Of a DNA stretch of 64,000 nt, positions 10,422-22,745 are shown piece by piece. Every line of letters begins with the position of its first letter. Position 1 is the first letter of the stretch. Under the pieces are notes generated by a model. The model was not told the origin of the DNA. It made no database searches and worked only from the letters and a program-made list of their open reading frames with translations. Location of the stretch: positions 30,501,940-30,565,939 of the forward strand of contig NC_054756.1 of the NCBI RefSeq assembly GCF_018143015.1, in the 5' to 3' direction. Both the position numbers and the translations under genes were made by a program. The DNA comes from Lytechinus variegatus. Its lineage: Eukaryota > Echinodermata > Echinoidea > Temnopleuroida > Toxopneustidae.

Positions 10422-11730
10422 CTGATATTAAGATACAATAATTACATTGAAGTTAATGATCATGGAGGGTTTTTTCATGAATGCTACTATATACCCACAA
10501 AGAATGATAAAACAACTTTATTGGTAATATCTATTACAGTTATAATCGGGTAGTTTAGTGCTATTTTCGCATTCTAAAAATGTACAAAAAAAATCTCGCG
10601 CGGTCATGATCTCTATCCCCTTGGTATTAGATCATTTCCCCCACAACCACAAATTTTAGCTCATAATTTGAATGATTTGACGCCCTCCAATATCGGGCTG
10701 ATTTTGACGCCGTATGAGCTCTCCGATAGTTTTTAAACCAACCTATAATTTGGTCCAAATTAAACATGAACCTACCACATGTCGGTGAAAACAAAATCGC
10801 ATAAAAATGAATTGGGATTGGTTTAACAAATAGTTCATCCGTTCATATTTTAACCAAATTTGGGGAATTGGGGTTCTCAGAAAAATGTTAGTTGGTTAAC
10901 ATATGAACATACCAACTGTTAGTTATAATGAATTTGTATGTAAAACGACTGTAAACTTTCTTAAACCAACAGTTTGTAAGTTCATATTGATAATCTATCC
11001 GATGGGCTGGTCAAAATTGTATAGTGTTCTGATTTGAAAAAGTTACCATATTGCGCATTTTATGCTGCGAGTAAGTGCAAAAAAAATGTTTATTGGCTTC
11101 AATATAACTCAAGTCCAGACTTTAGTCTGCCCGTCTTACTATCGTTGTTACTCTCCCTTCTAGATTCAGTGAATTATTTAGATTAGGATCTGTTTTAAAA
11201 TGTCAATATTTCCTGGTTATAGTGTTATATTCGCACTGACATTAAATGATATTGTAAGTTTAATGCTTCGTGTTCCTCACAAGACCTGCCTTATAGTGAA
11301 ACCCGTGTAATCTAAAACTAAAAAAGTTGGGTTTGAAACAAGGTAGATGGATGAAATGTCAACATTCAGGAAATACCTAGTAGAATATGCGGAAAGTAAA
11401 ACCTGAAAGTGAAAGAAACATGTAGTATGATAACATTTTATTGCTATGTTTTACAGCAAGAGGCAGAAATATAGCAACAGGGAAAAACAATGTTAGAAAT
11501 GACCATACCAGTCATTTTAATCAGATGTAAAATTTGTGGTAATTACCTTCTTATATTATTACTGTACACAGGCCTAATTTTACACGAATATCATTGTATC
11601 TATTTAAGTTGTTTTTGCATGTTACATTTTAAATTGTATGTATATATTTGAAGTGTATCTTTTATGGATATTGTCTGTACTCATTGGATTTTTTTAAAGA
11701 AATGAATAAATGAACTGAAACTTGAATAAC
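10422..11730. other. Gene A first intron, proximal part
   Basis: AT-rich sequence. The end (about 11570-11725, with AAATGAATAAATGAACTGAAAC) resembles the 3' end of a LINE or SINE, but no coding part accompanies it. Nothing else is recognised. Confidence 0.35.
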
Positions 11731-11805
11731 AAGAACAGGCAGTTTGGATATTTGTTATTGGTGCTATTTTCAATCTCTATATAGGGTGCACATTAAAAGA
11801 CACCA

Positions 11806-12043
11806 CGCTGTAAAAACGGTGGTGTTAAAACTGCACCAGTTTGTGTTAATAGAGGATCACACCCTGACGTGTTAAAATTACACCCTAGAAATTGAACATA
11901 ACACCAAAGTGTGTCAATATAAAAACCAAAGGTGTTGTAATGACACCTATAGGTGTAAAACTAACACCACCAATTTAACACCGGTGTAAAACAACTGGTG
12001 TGGTCCTCTATGTTCACCGGTTAACACCACAGTTCTTGCAGTG
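11806..12043. mobile_element. Foldback MITE with GCTGTAAAAACGGTGGTGTTA ends
   Basis: The left end (GCTGTAAAAACGGTGGTGTT) pairs with the right end (AACACCACAGTTCTTGCAGTG). The interior is full of ACACC/GGTGT pairs. A second copy is at 16051-16289. About 70 bases before and after this copy (AATAACAAGAACGG through TTGGTGCTATT) are also similar to each other, so a duplication may surround it. Confidence 0.65.
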
Positions 12044-12229
12044 TGGAATAACAAGAACGGGTTATTTGGATACTTGTTATTGGTGCTATTAAAAGACCCC
12101 ACATTTAACTTTAACACCACAGGATGCATTCCTCTTGGTACAACAAATGGCTAGATCTAAATTACACAGTTCAAAGTACATTATATCATACAAGTCAAAT
12201 AATGATGGATTTATATAGTGCTTTTTCTA

Positions 12230-12600
12230 GAGGATACAAAGCGCTGTTAAATTGCATAAGACAAGTTAAGGTTTATGGTTATATAAGTATCTTTTGAGAT
12301 GTTTTTGAAGAGGTTAAGAGAAGAGAAGTTTCGAAGAGATGGAGAGAGTTTGTTCCAAAGAAGGGGGCAAGAGATTGTAAGGAGTTGAAACCGGCCTGTT
12401 TTCTGGACTTTGGAATTAATAAATGTATAGGAAGGAGCAGCAGTAGAACTACACTATGTAGTTCATTTAGAAGAGGGGTAGCATTACACCATCTTGGTTT
12501 TTGACAGATTATTCGTGCACATTTGTTCTGAAGGCGTTGAAGTCTTCCAAGATCCAAATACAACCTAGAAAGATACATCGAATTACAAACATCACAAATA
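12230..12600 (-). mobile_element. 3' end of a CR1/jockey-type LINE, frameshifted
   Basis: The minus strand encodes LGRLQRLQNKCARIICQKP followed by TPLLNELH, the C-terminal region of non-LTR reverse transcriptases (pattern LQKLQNRAAR ... LL..LH). In a neighbouring frame it continues as PLLWNKLSPSLRNFSSLNLF, the usual end motif (WN.LP..L ... SL..FK), so at least one frameshift separates the parts. It is short and dead. Confidence 0.6.
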
Positions 12601-13739
12601 ATAACGATATATAGAAATTAGTAAGACAAGACGTACAAAGATGATGCTTGAAGGTTTGCATGGTGGTATGAGCGGAAGAGGTTTACGTTGGGCAACATAC
12701 TGTCTACACAACAATTGGTTATTTCTTTAAATCCAACTCTGGTTTTCAATCAGTACTGCGTAGTTTTCAAGCAAAGCACACATCATTGGTTAAAACTACC
12801 CAGAAGTCACTGAGAGCCATGTGATCTTAATCAAATTAATAAACCCAAATTATCAAATGTGAATATTTACTTCTTGAGATAAAGATTTGGAAAAACAGAA
12901 ACATGATATAACAAAGAGCACATTGCTCTGGGAAGTAGTAGTGCTAGGGGCGCTGAAGGACCCCCTTCCTTCCCAGATCGGTATATGAAGATTATTATCT
13001 GGGTTCAATCTCTTTATCCAATTTATAATACTCTGGAAAGTGAAATATCGTAATCCTCGGTGCAGAAAACGCATAATATGTCTTGTATGGAATTAAATGT
13101 TTTAAAAGTGATAAGATATAATCGTCTAACCATCAGGCCCCTCTTCCCACCGACGGTCTCACTGCTGGCAGGGTTGGGTTTTCTTTTCCAACGTTACGGT
13201 CTGCCAGCTCTCAGAGCCTACTGTCTTAGAGGAAGGGGTCGGCTAGTTTAAAACAACAAGACCACAGCGTGAAATAATTACAAGACAAATAAAGTTTCAG
13301 TTAATATATAAATCAATCATTGTTTGGCTCTTTTATTAAATATTAATTAGAAGTTGCCAGGGAATTAAAGTTATACTTTCCCTTTTTTATACTATAAGTT
13401 CTCCCCCTTTTTTAAAATAAAATAATCAATTAAAATTTAGAATTAAAGGGGTGTTATTTTTTTAGAAGAAACCTGGTTTTTGCTCCAAAGTCCGGACAAG
13501 ATGAACAAGGCCTTGTCGTTGCAGTGCTTTCAGTTTACCCAAAATCCCTTCAGCAGTAACAGATCTGTTATTATACAATCAGTGTCCTCGATGTATTTAC
13601 TTAAATTGGAGATCACTATAAAATTCTCATCCTATCCCTAATTTGTCTCGGCAAGAGGTAACAAGTAACCGGGAGCAGGAAGGCCTTCTGAGTCCACGAT
13701 GTTACCAGAATGACGTTGAAAATGAAGCAGAAAAGATAT
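12601..13739. other. Intron sequence, nothing firm
   Basis: No exon of gene A and no element with defined ends was found. A GC-richer patch at 13140-13250 is unexplained. Confidence 0.4.
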
Positions 13740-13885
13740 TCTGCAGATGATTTCTGACGAGGATAAATTCTGAAAATGAGTCCTGCTAGTAAATTCTGAA
13801 AATGAACTCTGCCAGTAAATTCTGAAGGTAAATTCTGACAATAAACTCTGAAGATGAATTTTAACAATAAATTCTGAAGATAGAT
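13740..13885. repeat. Degenerate short tandem repeat
   Basis: About six imperfect units of the form TAAATTCTGAAGATGAACT, each 20-24 bases, with drift between units. Intronic and non-coding. Confidence 0.6.
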
Positions 13886-14157
13886 GTCAGAAATGCTTGC
13901 TGGAGGTGAATGAGGTAGATTATGTCTCTTCCAAAAGATGCAACCAGTTTTAAACTCGTTGGTAATCTGTCCGAGTGTAAATTGACCAGCCCCTTTCTCC
14001 TCAATTAAATAATTATAATCCAATCGAAGCACACGATTTCGCCTGTGCCACACCATTTTTTTTGCACAGCATCAACTATCCAGGGCTCAGATGACCCTCT
14101 CAACTTATCGTCCACTTCTGAGTATTTACTAATTATGTTAGAACAATGGCAACTCAT

Positions 14158-14396
14158 CTCACTGTACTATTAATGTCAAACATTAATGTCTAACATCACT
14201 GTACTATTAATGTCTAACATTAATGTCTAACATCACTGTACTATTAATGTTAACATTCATGTCTAACATCACTGTACTATTAATGTCTAACATTCATGTC
14301 TAACATCACTGTACTATCAATGTCTAACATTCATGTCTAACATCACTGTACTATTAATGTCTAACATCACTGTACTATTAATGTCTAACATTAACT
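14158..14396. repeat. Compound minisatellite
   Basis: Tandem blocks of ATGTCTAACATCACTGTACT and ATTAATGTCTAACATT alternate about seven times with small length variants. Open reading frames here result only from the repetition. Confidence 0.8.
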
Positions 14397-15379
14397 TATG
14401 TTATGTATACCTGATTGGGATGGGATTTGTTTCGGTAAACTTTATTATGCCAATTCAATTTTTCTTATTCTTTCTTGTCTGCCTTCTTTGTCAGGTGACA
14501 GAGCCTAGTTCACCTTGCCATACACTTTCTCTGTTATTCCTTTATATCATTTTGTATTACCCTAGGAACACATTTTCCAACCCACTCCACCATCATGATT
14601 AAACAAATTAATTGGCTATTATGAAACACCTTTATATATTAGTTAAAAACACTGTGAATAAATTATATATAAAATTGAAGCTTCCTAAACCATGAATCGA
14701 TTGATGTGAATATAATGCTTTATATCGATAAGATTAGATAACTAATTTGTCTCTAAGATAATTTTTAGGCAAACTAAATTTACTGATTACAGTCCATCCT
14801 GAAAGAAACTCTATATTGGAAAAAATAGCAGAAAAATAGCAAAGAATATTGGCGAAGGTTTAAGGAAAATCCATCGATGAATAAAAACAATTTTTTAGAA
14901 ATAGAATTTTAATCATTTGTTTTGTGACGTCATAAATGAGTACCTTTCCGACATATACAAAATAAATGAAATGTCATTTTCTCAGAAAATTGAAAGTGGT
15001 TTATATTGTACCTTTGGTATATCAAAAGCTGAATCATTTTAAGCCCGCTCTAAAAAGAAGAAAAAAAAAAACAAATGACATCTCGAACCATTAAAAAAAG
15101 AAATTCACGCTTTGTTTATTACATTAAGCTGTTCGTATATGACGCCCCCAAAACTAAGAATTATGACAAATTTCTTCATTTTATCGGATTTTCCTCGAAC
15201 CCTCACCAATATCCTTTTCTTATTTTTTCTTCTGTCTTTTACAACAAAGTCCTGAACAGGGGAACCTCCCCTTTCAGCGTAGAATATACTTCTTGAAATA
15301 TTGATTTTGAAATCTACGCTCCGTTTAGTTTTGTCGTTTACATAAGTCAATGTAGGTCTATAAAAGTCAAGGAAAAAAT
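14397..15379. other. Intron sequence
   Basis: AT-rich; no gene or defined repeat recognised on either strand. Confidence 0.4.
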
Positions 15380-15694
15380 ATGGCCCATATTCTGATAACA
15401 GGTTTAACTTAAACTCAGGTTTAAAGTTGTGGTTTAAGTATGGATAGCCTATTGTAACATAAATCACTAATAGTAGAGATATCATACTGAAGCTCATTTG
15501 GCTCTCAAATCATTCATAATTGTCTAGGAAGTATATATATATGATTGTCTTCACCATCGATGAATCAGGAAAGAGCACAGTAAACATAGGAAACATACAA
15601 CTTAATAAAAATTTTGATACTTTTGGCTTCTCATACCTAAACCACAACTTTAAACCTGAGTTTAAGTTAAACTAGACTTCAGAATACGGGCACA
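15380..15694. mobile_element. Inverted-repeat element, about 315 bp
   Basis: Left arm 15380-15443 contains GTTTAACTTAAACTCAGG and TTTAAAGTTGTGGTTTA; right arm 15632-15694 is its close reverse complement. The outer parts (CCCATATTCTGA against CCCGTATTCTGA) also match. It is a MITE or foldback in gene A intron 1. A signal-peptide-like frame on the minus strand comes from the left arm. Confidence 0.65.
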
Positions 15695-16050
15695 TTTTTT
15701 TCTCAAAGCACTTAGATATTATTCAATATGCACAGCAGATCAGGGATTGGATATATGAATATGAAATAAATATAATATATAATCGGGTTCCCGCATTCAT
15801 AAAATCCTGGATCTACCTCTAGCAGCTGAACGCACCCAGAAGTTAATATGAACAATTCAGAGTGTGTATAATACTAACAGCGGAAATTCAGATATCCGTA
15901 CTGTAATACCTTTCCGTCATAAGAAATAATGATAATATTATAAGAAGGATTATTATCAAATGTTACCTTGGTTAAGGGTCAAGCAAGAATAATCTAAAAT
16001 GAAAAGTGAAATATTTAGATACATCCAGTGAATGTTATAGATCCAATTAA

Positions 16051-16289
16051 CACTGTAAAAACTGTGGTGTTAAAACTGACAAAAATTGGTGTTAATAGAG
16101 GACCACACCCTTAGGTCTTTAAATAACACCCTAGAGATTGATAATAACACTAAAGAGTGTAAATGTAACAACCATAGGTGTTGTAATAACAACTATAGGT
16201 GTAAAACTAGCACCACCAATTTAACACCGGTGTAAAATAACTGGTGTGGTCATGTATGTACACCGGCTAACACCACAGTTTTTGCTGTG
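16051..16289. mobile_element. Foldback MITE, second copy of the 11806 family
   Basis: Starts CACTGTAAAAACTGTGGTGT and ends AACACCACAGTTTTTGCTGTG. The internal order of ACACC/GGTGT pairs is the same as in the 11806-12043 copy, with scattered differences, so both are old. Confidence 0.7.
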
Positions 16290-17815
16290 AAGAAAAGTAA
16301 GAACATTATATGTAATCTTAGTTTGTTTTGAAAATAAAGAAATGCTAAGGAAAGGATGTCTGTTGTACCAAGGTACATGCTGATAAGAAAAACTTGAATT
16401 TTACTGCAATAATATTCGTGATGGCTTTTCACTCTAATGTATTGCAGGGATCACTGAAGTGCTTATATAGAGCTATACAGTGCGTATTTAAAAAAAAAAT
16501 TGGGACGTATTTGAAAAGTCTATAATTTTTTTGTTCCAAATTATGATCTCTATATTTTGGTGTCAATAGGTGCTCTGATATCTTCTCCTTCAAATGCCAT
16601 TAAAATAATTAAGTTTCGTTCTTGCTCGAGCGATCACGGAATATTTTTGTCTAGGGTTAAAAAGGAGGCTTGTGCCAAAATGGCATAAATTGATAAATCT
16701 GATGGTTGGACTTCTTCATATTCTTGCTAATCAGCAGACTTTCTCTTAACCTTTTCACTATCTTTGCCATAATTTTCGAATTATCCGGTCGAAATGCATT
16801 TCCATATCTACTTATTTGCTTGAATATTTCTGTTGTTGTTCCTTTTTGGTATGTTCTCTTTTAGCTTGGAATATTCCTTCTTTAGACAAGAACATTTTAT
16901 TAACCGAAGTAAGGGAGAGCGTATTTTTTTTCAAACCCTTACATTGTGTGCTACAAAGGTTATGGTGCCTTCGAACAGTGGCATACTGAGGGTGGGGGTG
17001 GGGGTGATCCCCCACCAAATAAAAAAACACGACTAAGAAAAAAAGTGGAAAGAAAAAAAAACCCAGAAAACATAGAAAGCGAAATATGATATCATTTTCT
17101 GAATGTGTCAAAATCACAAAATTTGATACTTCTTGGTTGCTCGCTTCACAACTTTTTAATTCATTTTACCCAATCTGCCATATCTTGCTCCTTCAAAATG
17201 GAATCAATACACCATTGAGAGACATGAATTCTTTCCTGTTTGTCCTATCACAGAGCGAATAGTCTGCCATGGGCCGCACGGCGAAGGGGGCTCGATATAA
17301 ATGACCGCGTGATTCAAGTCATTTTCGGGTAAATTTTATGGGCAGCCGTAAGGACCAAAATTAAATTGCTGGGTTAGTGGAATTTAAGCAAAAATGGGAG
17401 GGGATCATTTTGCTTTCAAGTAAGAAGGGGCATTGATAGCGTAGGAATGAAGAAGAACGAATATTTCTAGATTTTAGGTCAAAACCGAGACCTGGAATTC
17501 AGTCCGGGGACATCCCGATAGTCCGCGGTATCTAAGGTAAATGATATGACCTTCTAGAATAAATAGCCCTGGGCAATCGCCCCTGAAAACTACCCCAAAT
17601 GAACGCATGTTATAGTTAGCGGGGCCGATAGATGCATTGTCAGTTGACACACAACAGTACTTCAGGTGCGCATCCAGCCTTCGCCAAAATGGGGGGACAA
17701 CGGGTTCAGCCACATTTTCCCCGCGAAGTTGATTTTTGTTTGTTTCTTTGAAGGGGTAGTCCTTAATAGTCACTTCTAAGCTTTTTTCTTATATATTATA
17801 ATCTCAAGCCTTGTT
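16290..17815. other. Intron sequence with possible element fragments
   Basis: The segment near 16977 (CAGTGGCATACTGAGGGTGG) looks like a hAT terminus, but no convincing partner end or target duplication was found. The remainder has no recognisable gene. Confidence 0.3.
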
Positions 17816-19120
17816 AAAAGGACAAGTCCACCCCAATAAAAACTTGATTTCAATAAAAAAAAAGAAAAATTCAACAAGCATAACACTGAAAATGTCATCA
17901 AAATCGGTGGTAAAATGAGAAAGTTATGGCATTTTAAAGTTTCGCGAAGCGCGAACGTAAAAAATCGTAAATCGTGATTTACACTTAAAAAATGGGACAC
18001 TCTATTCATGTTTTGTAAATCATGATAACGATGAGTACTTTGAAATCTTCCTACATTGATAATGCGAGCTGAAAGTGCGAGCAGAATTCTTTTTGATATT
18101 GTGATCTGAAACTGGATAATGATTTGAATAAAAAAAAGCTGTATATTTGAATAAACATGCGCGAGCGTGTTTCAGATTTCGACCCAGAATCTGGGCATTT
18201 TAGATACCTTTTTTTATCATGAATATCAATAAAGCGAGCGCGCGAACTCAAAATATTTGATATTCCGATCTGAAAAGGTATAAGCTCTTTATTTTAAGCA
18301 CTTTTTAGGAAAATTGTGAGGTGGATATGGATCACAGTTAAAAGAGAACTGATATGTTTCATTATCATTACTTAGAGTTTTGAAATAGGACCGGATTATT
18401 CTGAGAACATTAGTCACCATATGAAAATGAAAAATGTCTTCCTATTTCTCTTCCTATAAGCGCGAGATGAAACTTGTCGATATTCATTTCTAGAAAAGGG
18501 ACAATTTAATTATCAAACTGATATCTTCTTGATTAATCTGATAAGCCTAATGAGAGCGCGAAATCTGATCATATTATGGCCTGAAAAGTGGACATTTAAA
18601 GCACTTTTGTAATTATGAATAACATGCATGAGTTAATATAATTTTCAACAATCAACGCGAGTGCAAATCGCGAGCCGATATTTTTTTAATGGTTATGAAA
18701 TGGGAATTTTTAGTAGTCTGTTTTATAATTATTATTGAGATATACATAACTCACTAATCAAAATACTAGCGTTTAGCGATAGCTGATATGTTTTAACAAT
18801 CTGACCTGAATTGCTACATTTTGAGAACTTAATGAATACAGGAAAATAATTGGTACCTGACTTATCAAATTTGGGGAGCACAAAGTGCGAATAGAAAATG
18901 TTCTAATTCAGACCATTTTTTAAAGAGCACTTTAAAAATCAATTTGTAAATCAAACAAAATAATGAAAGTTCGATTTCGGGGCTGAAATATGTTTTGCAT
19001 GTCGAAGTCTAAATTTGATATTTCAAGCTCCATATTGAGCAAGCTGATTATGTAATTCACCTATAAGGCAATGCGAGCGCAAGGCGCGAGCAAAAATTTT
19101 GTATAGTGACATTGAAGGCT
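17816..19120. repeat. Interspersed GCGAGCGCGAAGCGCGAG-type repeat block
   Basis: It begins with a left arm of the 1646-2196 foldback family (GGACAAGTCCACCCCAATAAA). It then carries recurring cores such as GCGAAGCGCGAA, AATGCGAGCTGAAAGTGCGAG and GCGAGCGCAAGGCGCGAGC, separated by 80-200 bases of AT-rich sequence with recurrent phrases (CTGAAAAG..GACATTTTAAG). The same core occurs in four other blocks of this window. Confidence 0.65.
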
Positions 19121-19784
19121 TTTTTTCCAAGTCTTCCCCTCACCTTATTTTGTTCACTCGTCTTCTTCCCCCTTTTTCCCCTTTCCCCCTGTCTTTTCCT
19201 TTTTTTTTCTTTCTTTCCTTTTTTCTTTTTCTTTTTGCTCCACCAATAGGGGGCCCTGGCATTCGGGCCCTCCTGGATTCGCCTACTGTACTTCATGCAC
19301 ATATTCAGTCCCCGGCCCCCCTCCATTTATACACCTATGCTTGTTTCTCATTTCTCCGGAAAAGGGTAAAATTAAGGGCAAATGTGGGTATTTAAGTATT
19401 TTCCCCCGACTGTTTTAATTTTTATTGGGGGATAGTTTTCACGTTTTTGCGGGCCAGATTGATATTCGTCGGGGGGGGGGGGGGTTTACGTGTTAAGAGG
19501 GGTGCCAAATCGAAACTGATTCAAGGATATCCTGCTCATGAATCCAAGTAATGCTTAAAATGTCCCCTTTTTAATTCATTAGATAAAAAATCAGTTGGCG
19601 CTTCGCGCTCGCTTTATTGGTGAATGTTTTTCTCTTATTTTAGTAAATTACAAAATCAATATCAAATGCATGGTTACAAAACGATGTAAATATTTGAAGC
19701 AAAAGTCTTACGCTACCTTTTATAATTGTCAACAAAAAAATGCACTGATGACTTAAGCAGTAAATAATATAGAATGGTAGAATT

Positions 19785-20140
19785 TTGTTATGTGATAGAT
19801 TATCACATGTTAATAAACAATGGTATTCATATTTTGTCACATTTTGCGACTTTTTTAAAGAGAGATTCACGATAATAGACTTCGAGATTTTACGTTCAAA
19901 TTACTCCAAAAGTTACTTCTCAAACCGGAAAAAACTTTACAAGTGGAAAATGGTCAATAGTAATTTATGTTTAAATTGTGATATTGAAGAAGACATTAAT
20001 CATGCATTCTTTGACTGAGAGTTGAACAAATTACTTTCGTTTAATATTTTATTGAAAAAGTCTTCCATACTGAAATACAAAATCAATATGATTTCCTTAA
20101 CATTGGTAAATTGCATTATGGAGTATTTATAAATTTATTT
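19785..20140 (+). mobile_element. Tx1/L1-like LINE, C-terminal fragment
   Basis: The plus strand encodes KLYKWKMVNSNLCLNCDIEE followed by DINHAFFD, which is the C-terminal zinc-knuckle region of L1/Tx1 ORF2 (W.....S..C..C...E...H.f..C). The frame breaks at a stop after FFD and the following sequence still reads as LINE-like (LNKLLSFNILLKK). Only the last few hundred bases of the element remain, 5'-truncated. Confidence 0.65.
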
Positions 20141-20224
20141 TGAAGACAAAATAATCTAAAAGAGAGATTGAAAAAGGGATAAAATCAAGTAACATAAGAG
20201 AAAGAGAAGATAAAAATTTAACCG

Positions 20225-20310
20225 AACTGTCCTTCCGTAAGAAACTCATCCTCATTGTGCAGCACTCAACCCTGAGGTGAATGGGTACCCGGTAGGAAAA
20301 ATTCCTTGAA
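20225..20310 (+). mobile_element. SINE fragment
   Basis: The stretch CACTCAACCCTGAGGTGAAT, then GGGTACCCGGTAGGA and TCCTTGAATGCTTGAGCGCC, matches the middle of the SINE at 21405-21680. The tRNA head is missing. Confidence 0.6.
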
Positions 20311-20737
20311 TGCTTGAGCGCCAGTTTTATTTGATATAATAAGTAAATTTTCATTGTCAAAAGTTCATGATTACAATTGTTTTTGTAATTTGCGTGTTTA
20401 AAGCTATGAATTATGTAAATTGCGTAAAATTTATAAAATATTTGGTATCTTTATACCCAACCGACATACATGTTCCCATTTAACCTAATATTGGGTAAAC
20501 ATTATTTAGAGTCTACATACGTTTTACTGATACACATTAATGTTTTGAGAACGTCCTTCCTTGACATCGGAAATTCGTGGAAAGTCTTACCCAGTGTGCT
20601 TAAACTCATTTAATTTTCTTGTTTTTTTTGTTAGGATTGATTTACTCTTTAAAATACTTAAAAAAAATATGCACCTTCCTACTGTTCATTTTAAAAGAAA
20701 ATACAAATATGATGATCTGTCTGGATTCAGTACTTAC

Positions 20738-20822
20738 ATTCGATAGTGGCGCTGTTAGTAGTGATAATACTCGGCAATATACCAAAGATGATGATCATAC
20801 ACTTCCTCAATCTTCTCATCAT
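20738..20822 (-). CDS. Gene A first coding exon: signal peptide
   Basis: The first ATG of two in a row reads MMRRLRKCMIIIFGILPSII followed by TTNSATIE: a basic N-end, an 11-residue hydrophobic core and a polar end, a good signal peptide. The exon ends with one base before a strong donor (GTAAGTACTG), phase 1, exactly what CUB1 needs. No other candidate first exon was found between here and 10421. The second ATG would shorten the protein by one residue. Confidence 0.65.
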
Positions 20823-21404
20823 GTTGCTGGTGGTGAATTCAAACTTCAGAATTATTCAAATTGAAAATAAGATTGAAGAAATCTTTGACTATGCAGCTCA
20901 AATTAGGCCTATTTCAGTCAAATTGTGAGGACTCGGACAGAATGAAGGACTTTTGTTTTCCTTCTTCCTTACAAACAAGCCTTACATCCGTATAGCGGAT
21001 ACTGGCATGCTGGTGTTTTTAATACAGCACGCATGAGTCTAGAAAATCCACCCATATAAATTTCATTAACATAATGTTGTAATACATAATTAACAATCCT
21101 CGGGAATTTCCCTTAACCTTTAAATCCAGAGACTTCTTGAAGTTTGACCTGTTTAAATGAAGGTTTGGATTTCTTAAGGCCTCGAATTTTAGTGTACTTG
21201 TATACTTGTAGGTAGATCCCATTTGATGAGTTTAAACTTTATAAAATACATAAGGGTCAATGGACGTTTCATGATTCATATTATGAAGTATTTCATGCTT
21301 GTAGAATTATCATAATGTGACCATTGGTTGAAATCATAATTTTGATAAACCATTCCCATTTAGCAGCTTACCTAGTTATATATCATCTAAATCTATCTAT
21401 CTAT
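20823..21404 (-). other. Gene A 5' UTR and upstream region
   Basis: Sequence upstream of the signal-peptide exon. No unambiguous TATA or CpG-rich promoter is visible, and the transcription start cannot be placed. Confidence 0.3.
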
Positions 21405-21680
21405 GGAGCGTTGTGGCCCAGTGATAAGTCTTCTGACTTTGAAACAGAGGGTCGTGGGTTCGAATCCCAGCCATGTTGTAATTTCCTTCAGCAAGAAATT
21501 TATCCACATTGTGCTGCACTCGACCCAGGTGAGGTGAATGAATACCCGGCAGGATTAATTCCTTGAATGCCTGAGCGCTGAAAGGCAGCTCGAGCTAAAG
21601 TCGGGGTAATAATAATAACAACGGGCCTCGGAATAGAATAGTTCTAGATAGATGGCGCTATATAAATGCCTATTTTTATT
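21405..21680 (+). mobile_element. tRNA-derived SINE, near full length
   Basis: The head GGAGCGTTGTGGCCCAGTGA carries an A-box-like TGGCCCAGTGATAAG and a B box GGTTCGAATCC (21457-21467), the internal Pol III promoter of tRNA genes. The body (CCACATTGTGCTGCACTCGA, then CCCGGCAGGATTAATTCC) recurs at 20225-20310 and, inverted, at 22505-22745. The tail includes GATGGCGCTATATAAATGCC and an AT-rich microsatellite. Confidence 0.75.
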
Positions 21681-22504
21681 ATTATCTATCTACGATCTAT
21701 CCAACCATCCATCCTTCCATCCATCTAAATTTATTTATCTATCTATCTATCTTCCATTCAACCCCACATGCCGGTTGAATAGACCATGCGTAGCTAATAT
21801 CATTAAAATCTGGACCAAAGTAGAACTGGTTTATCATAGGCCTATACCTTGTCTTAACCTAGAATTTATTTCTCATCCATCAAGTTATGGTTAGTATTGT
21901 GACATTAATGTATGAAACCTACTCCAGTAGGAAAACATGATAACATATTTCTTTGTAGAATGATTATAGTAAAAAATTAATAATTTTTCTCAGTTTCTAA
22001 CTACATTATTATTATTGTATTTGTCGGGGGTATTCCGGGGGTTCATAAATCAATACAGGGTAAAGGGCTTGCCATAAGGCGATACGGGGATGGGAAATTA
22101 TACTCACTTTAAACAACTGGGAATTGTGTCAGTAATCCCCCCGGCGAAAAATTATTGCTGATTATAACGGGAGGGGGCATTACGACCAAGCACAAAAAAT
22201 CACATTGCTTTAGAATGCATTCAGAACCATTTCAAGTACAAGGATAACCCCTATCGGGACATGGCACTTCAAGTCATTATTTTTCTGCTTTTATTTGTAT
22301 ATTAAAATATACAAAACAAATCGTTAAAAAAATGCTCCTGGCAGTAGCTACTGTATAAACACACTGGAATAGGTTTCATTCTATGAAGGGGACTGTGGTG
22401 GTACCATCTTTTGGCGTTCAATCATCTATACGCAAGAGGTTTTTTTTTAATTATCAAAAGATATTTACTTCTTTTACAGACCCTATAAGATACAGCAGGC
22501 TATT

Positions 22505-22745
22505 TCAAGGAACATAATAATAATTTACAGTTCTTGTATAGCGCATATCACATTAATAATGTCTCTATGCGCTTCCAAAGGACTTGGATATTATTACCCC
22601 AGCTGTAGCTTGGCAGCTGTAATTACTCAGATTACAGCGCACACGCGTTTCAAGGAATAAATTCCTGCCAGGTACCCATTCACCTCACCTGGGTTGAGTG
22701 CAGCACAATGTGGATGAATTTCTTGCTGAAGGAAACTACGCCATG
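22505..22745 (-). mobile_element. SINE, 5'-truncated, inverted copy
   Basis: Reverse complement of the body and tail of the 21405 SINE: GGTACCCATTCACCTCACCT and GAGTGCAGCACAATGTGGAT are clear, and TATAGCGCATATCAC corresponds to its tail. The tRNA head is missing beyond GTTTCCTTCAGCAAGAAATT. Confidence 0.7.

Larger units (their letters stand above)
2280..20822 (-). other. Gene A locus: CUB-domain single-pass receptor with tyrosine-rich tail
   Basis: Eight coding exons in 5'-3' order: 20738-20822 (signal peptide), 10074-10421, 8775-9134, 7840-8193, 5717-6064 (CUB 1-4), 4638-5006 (repeat stalk), 4149-4230 (membrane segment), 2280-3615 (tail). All extracellular exons are phase 1-1, the membrane exon ends in phase 2, and lengths sum to 3282 bases, exactly 1094 codons with stop. 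Without the stalk exon the frame also holds (2913 bases). Approximate residues: signal 1-28, CUBs 29-144, 145-264, 265-382, 383-498, stalk 499-621, membrane 622-648, tail 649-1093. CUB domains usually bind proteins or carbohydrates outside the cell; the tail implies SH2-type signalling. I cannot name a vertebrate orthologue. Exon structure is inferred from splice consensus and phase. Confidence 0.75.

Noticed and set aside
14158-14396. CRISPR-like regular repeats
   Set aside because: The spacers are themselves repeated, and the window is eukaryotic. It is a compound minisatellite.
15105-15497. Minus-strand frame with a signal-peptide-like start (MSFSMISLLLVIYVTI)
   Set aside because: The segment after the hydrophobic start is encoded by the arm of the inverted-repeat element at 15380-15443, and there is no CUB-compatible donor. 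The exon at 20738 fits gene A better.
16977-19340. A possible large hAT element from CAGTGGCATACTGAGG to CGCCTACTG
   Set aside because: The two ends match poorly and no target duplication was found. Only the internal GCGAGCG-type block is reported.
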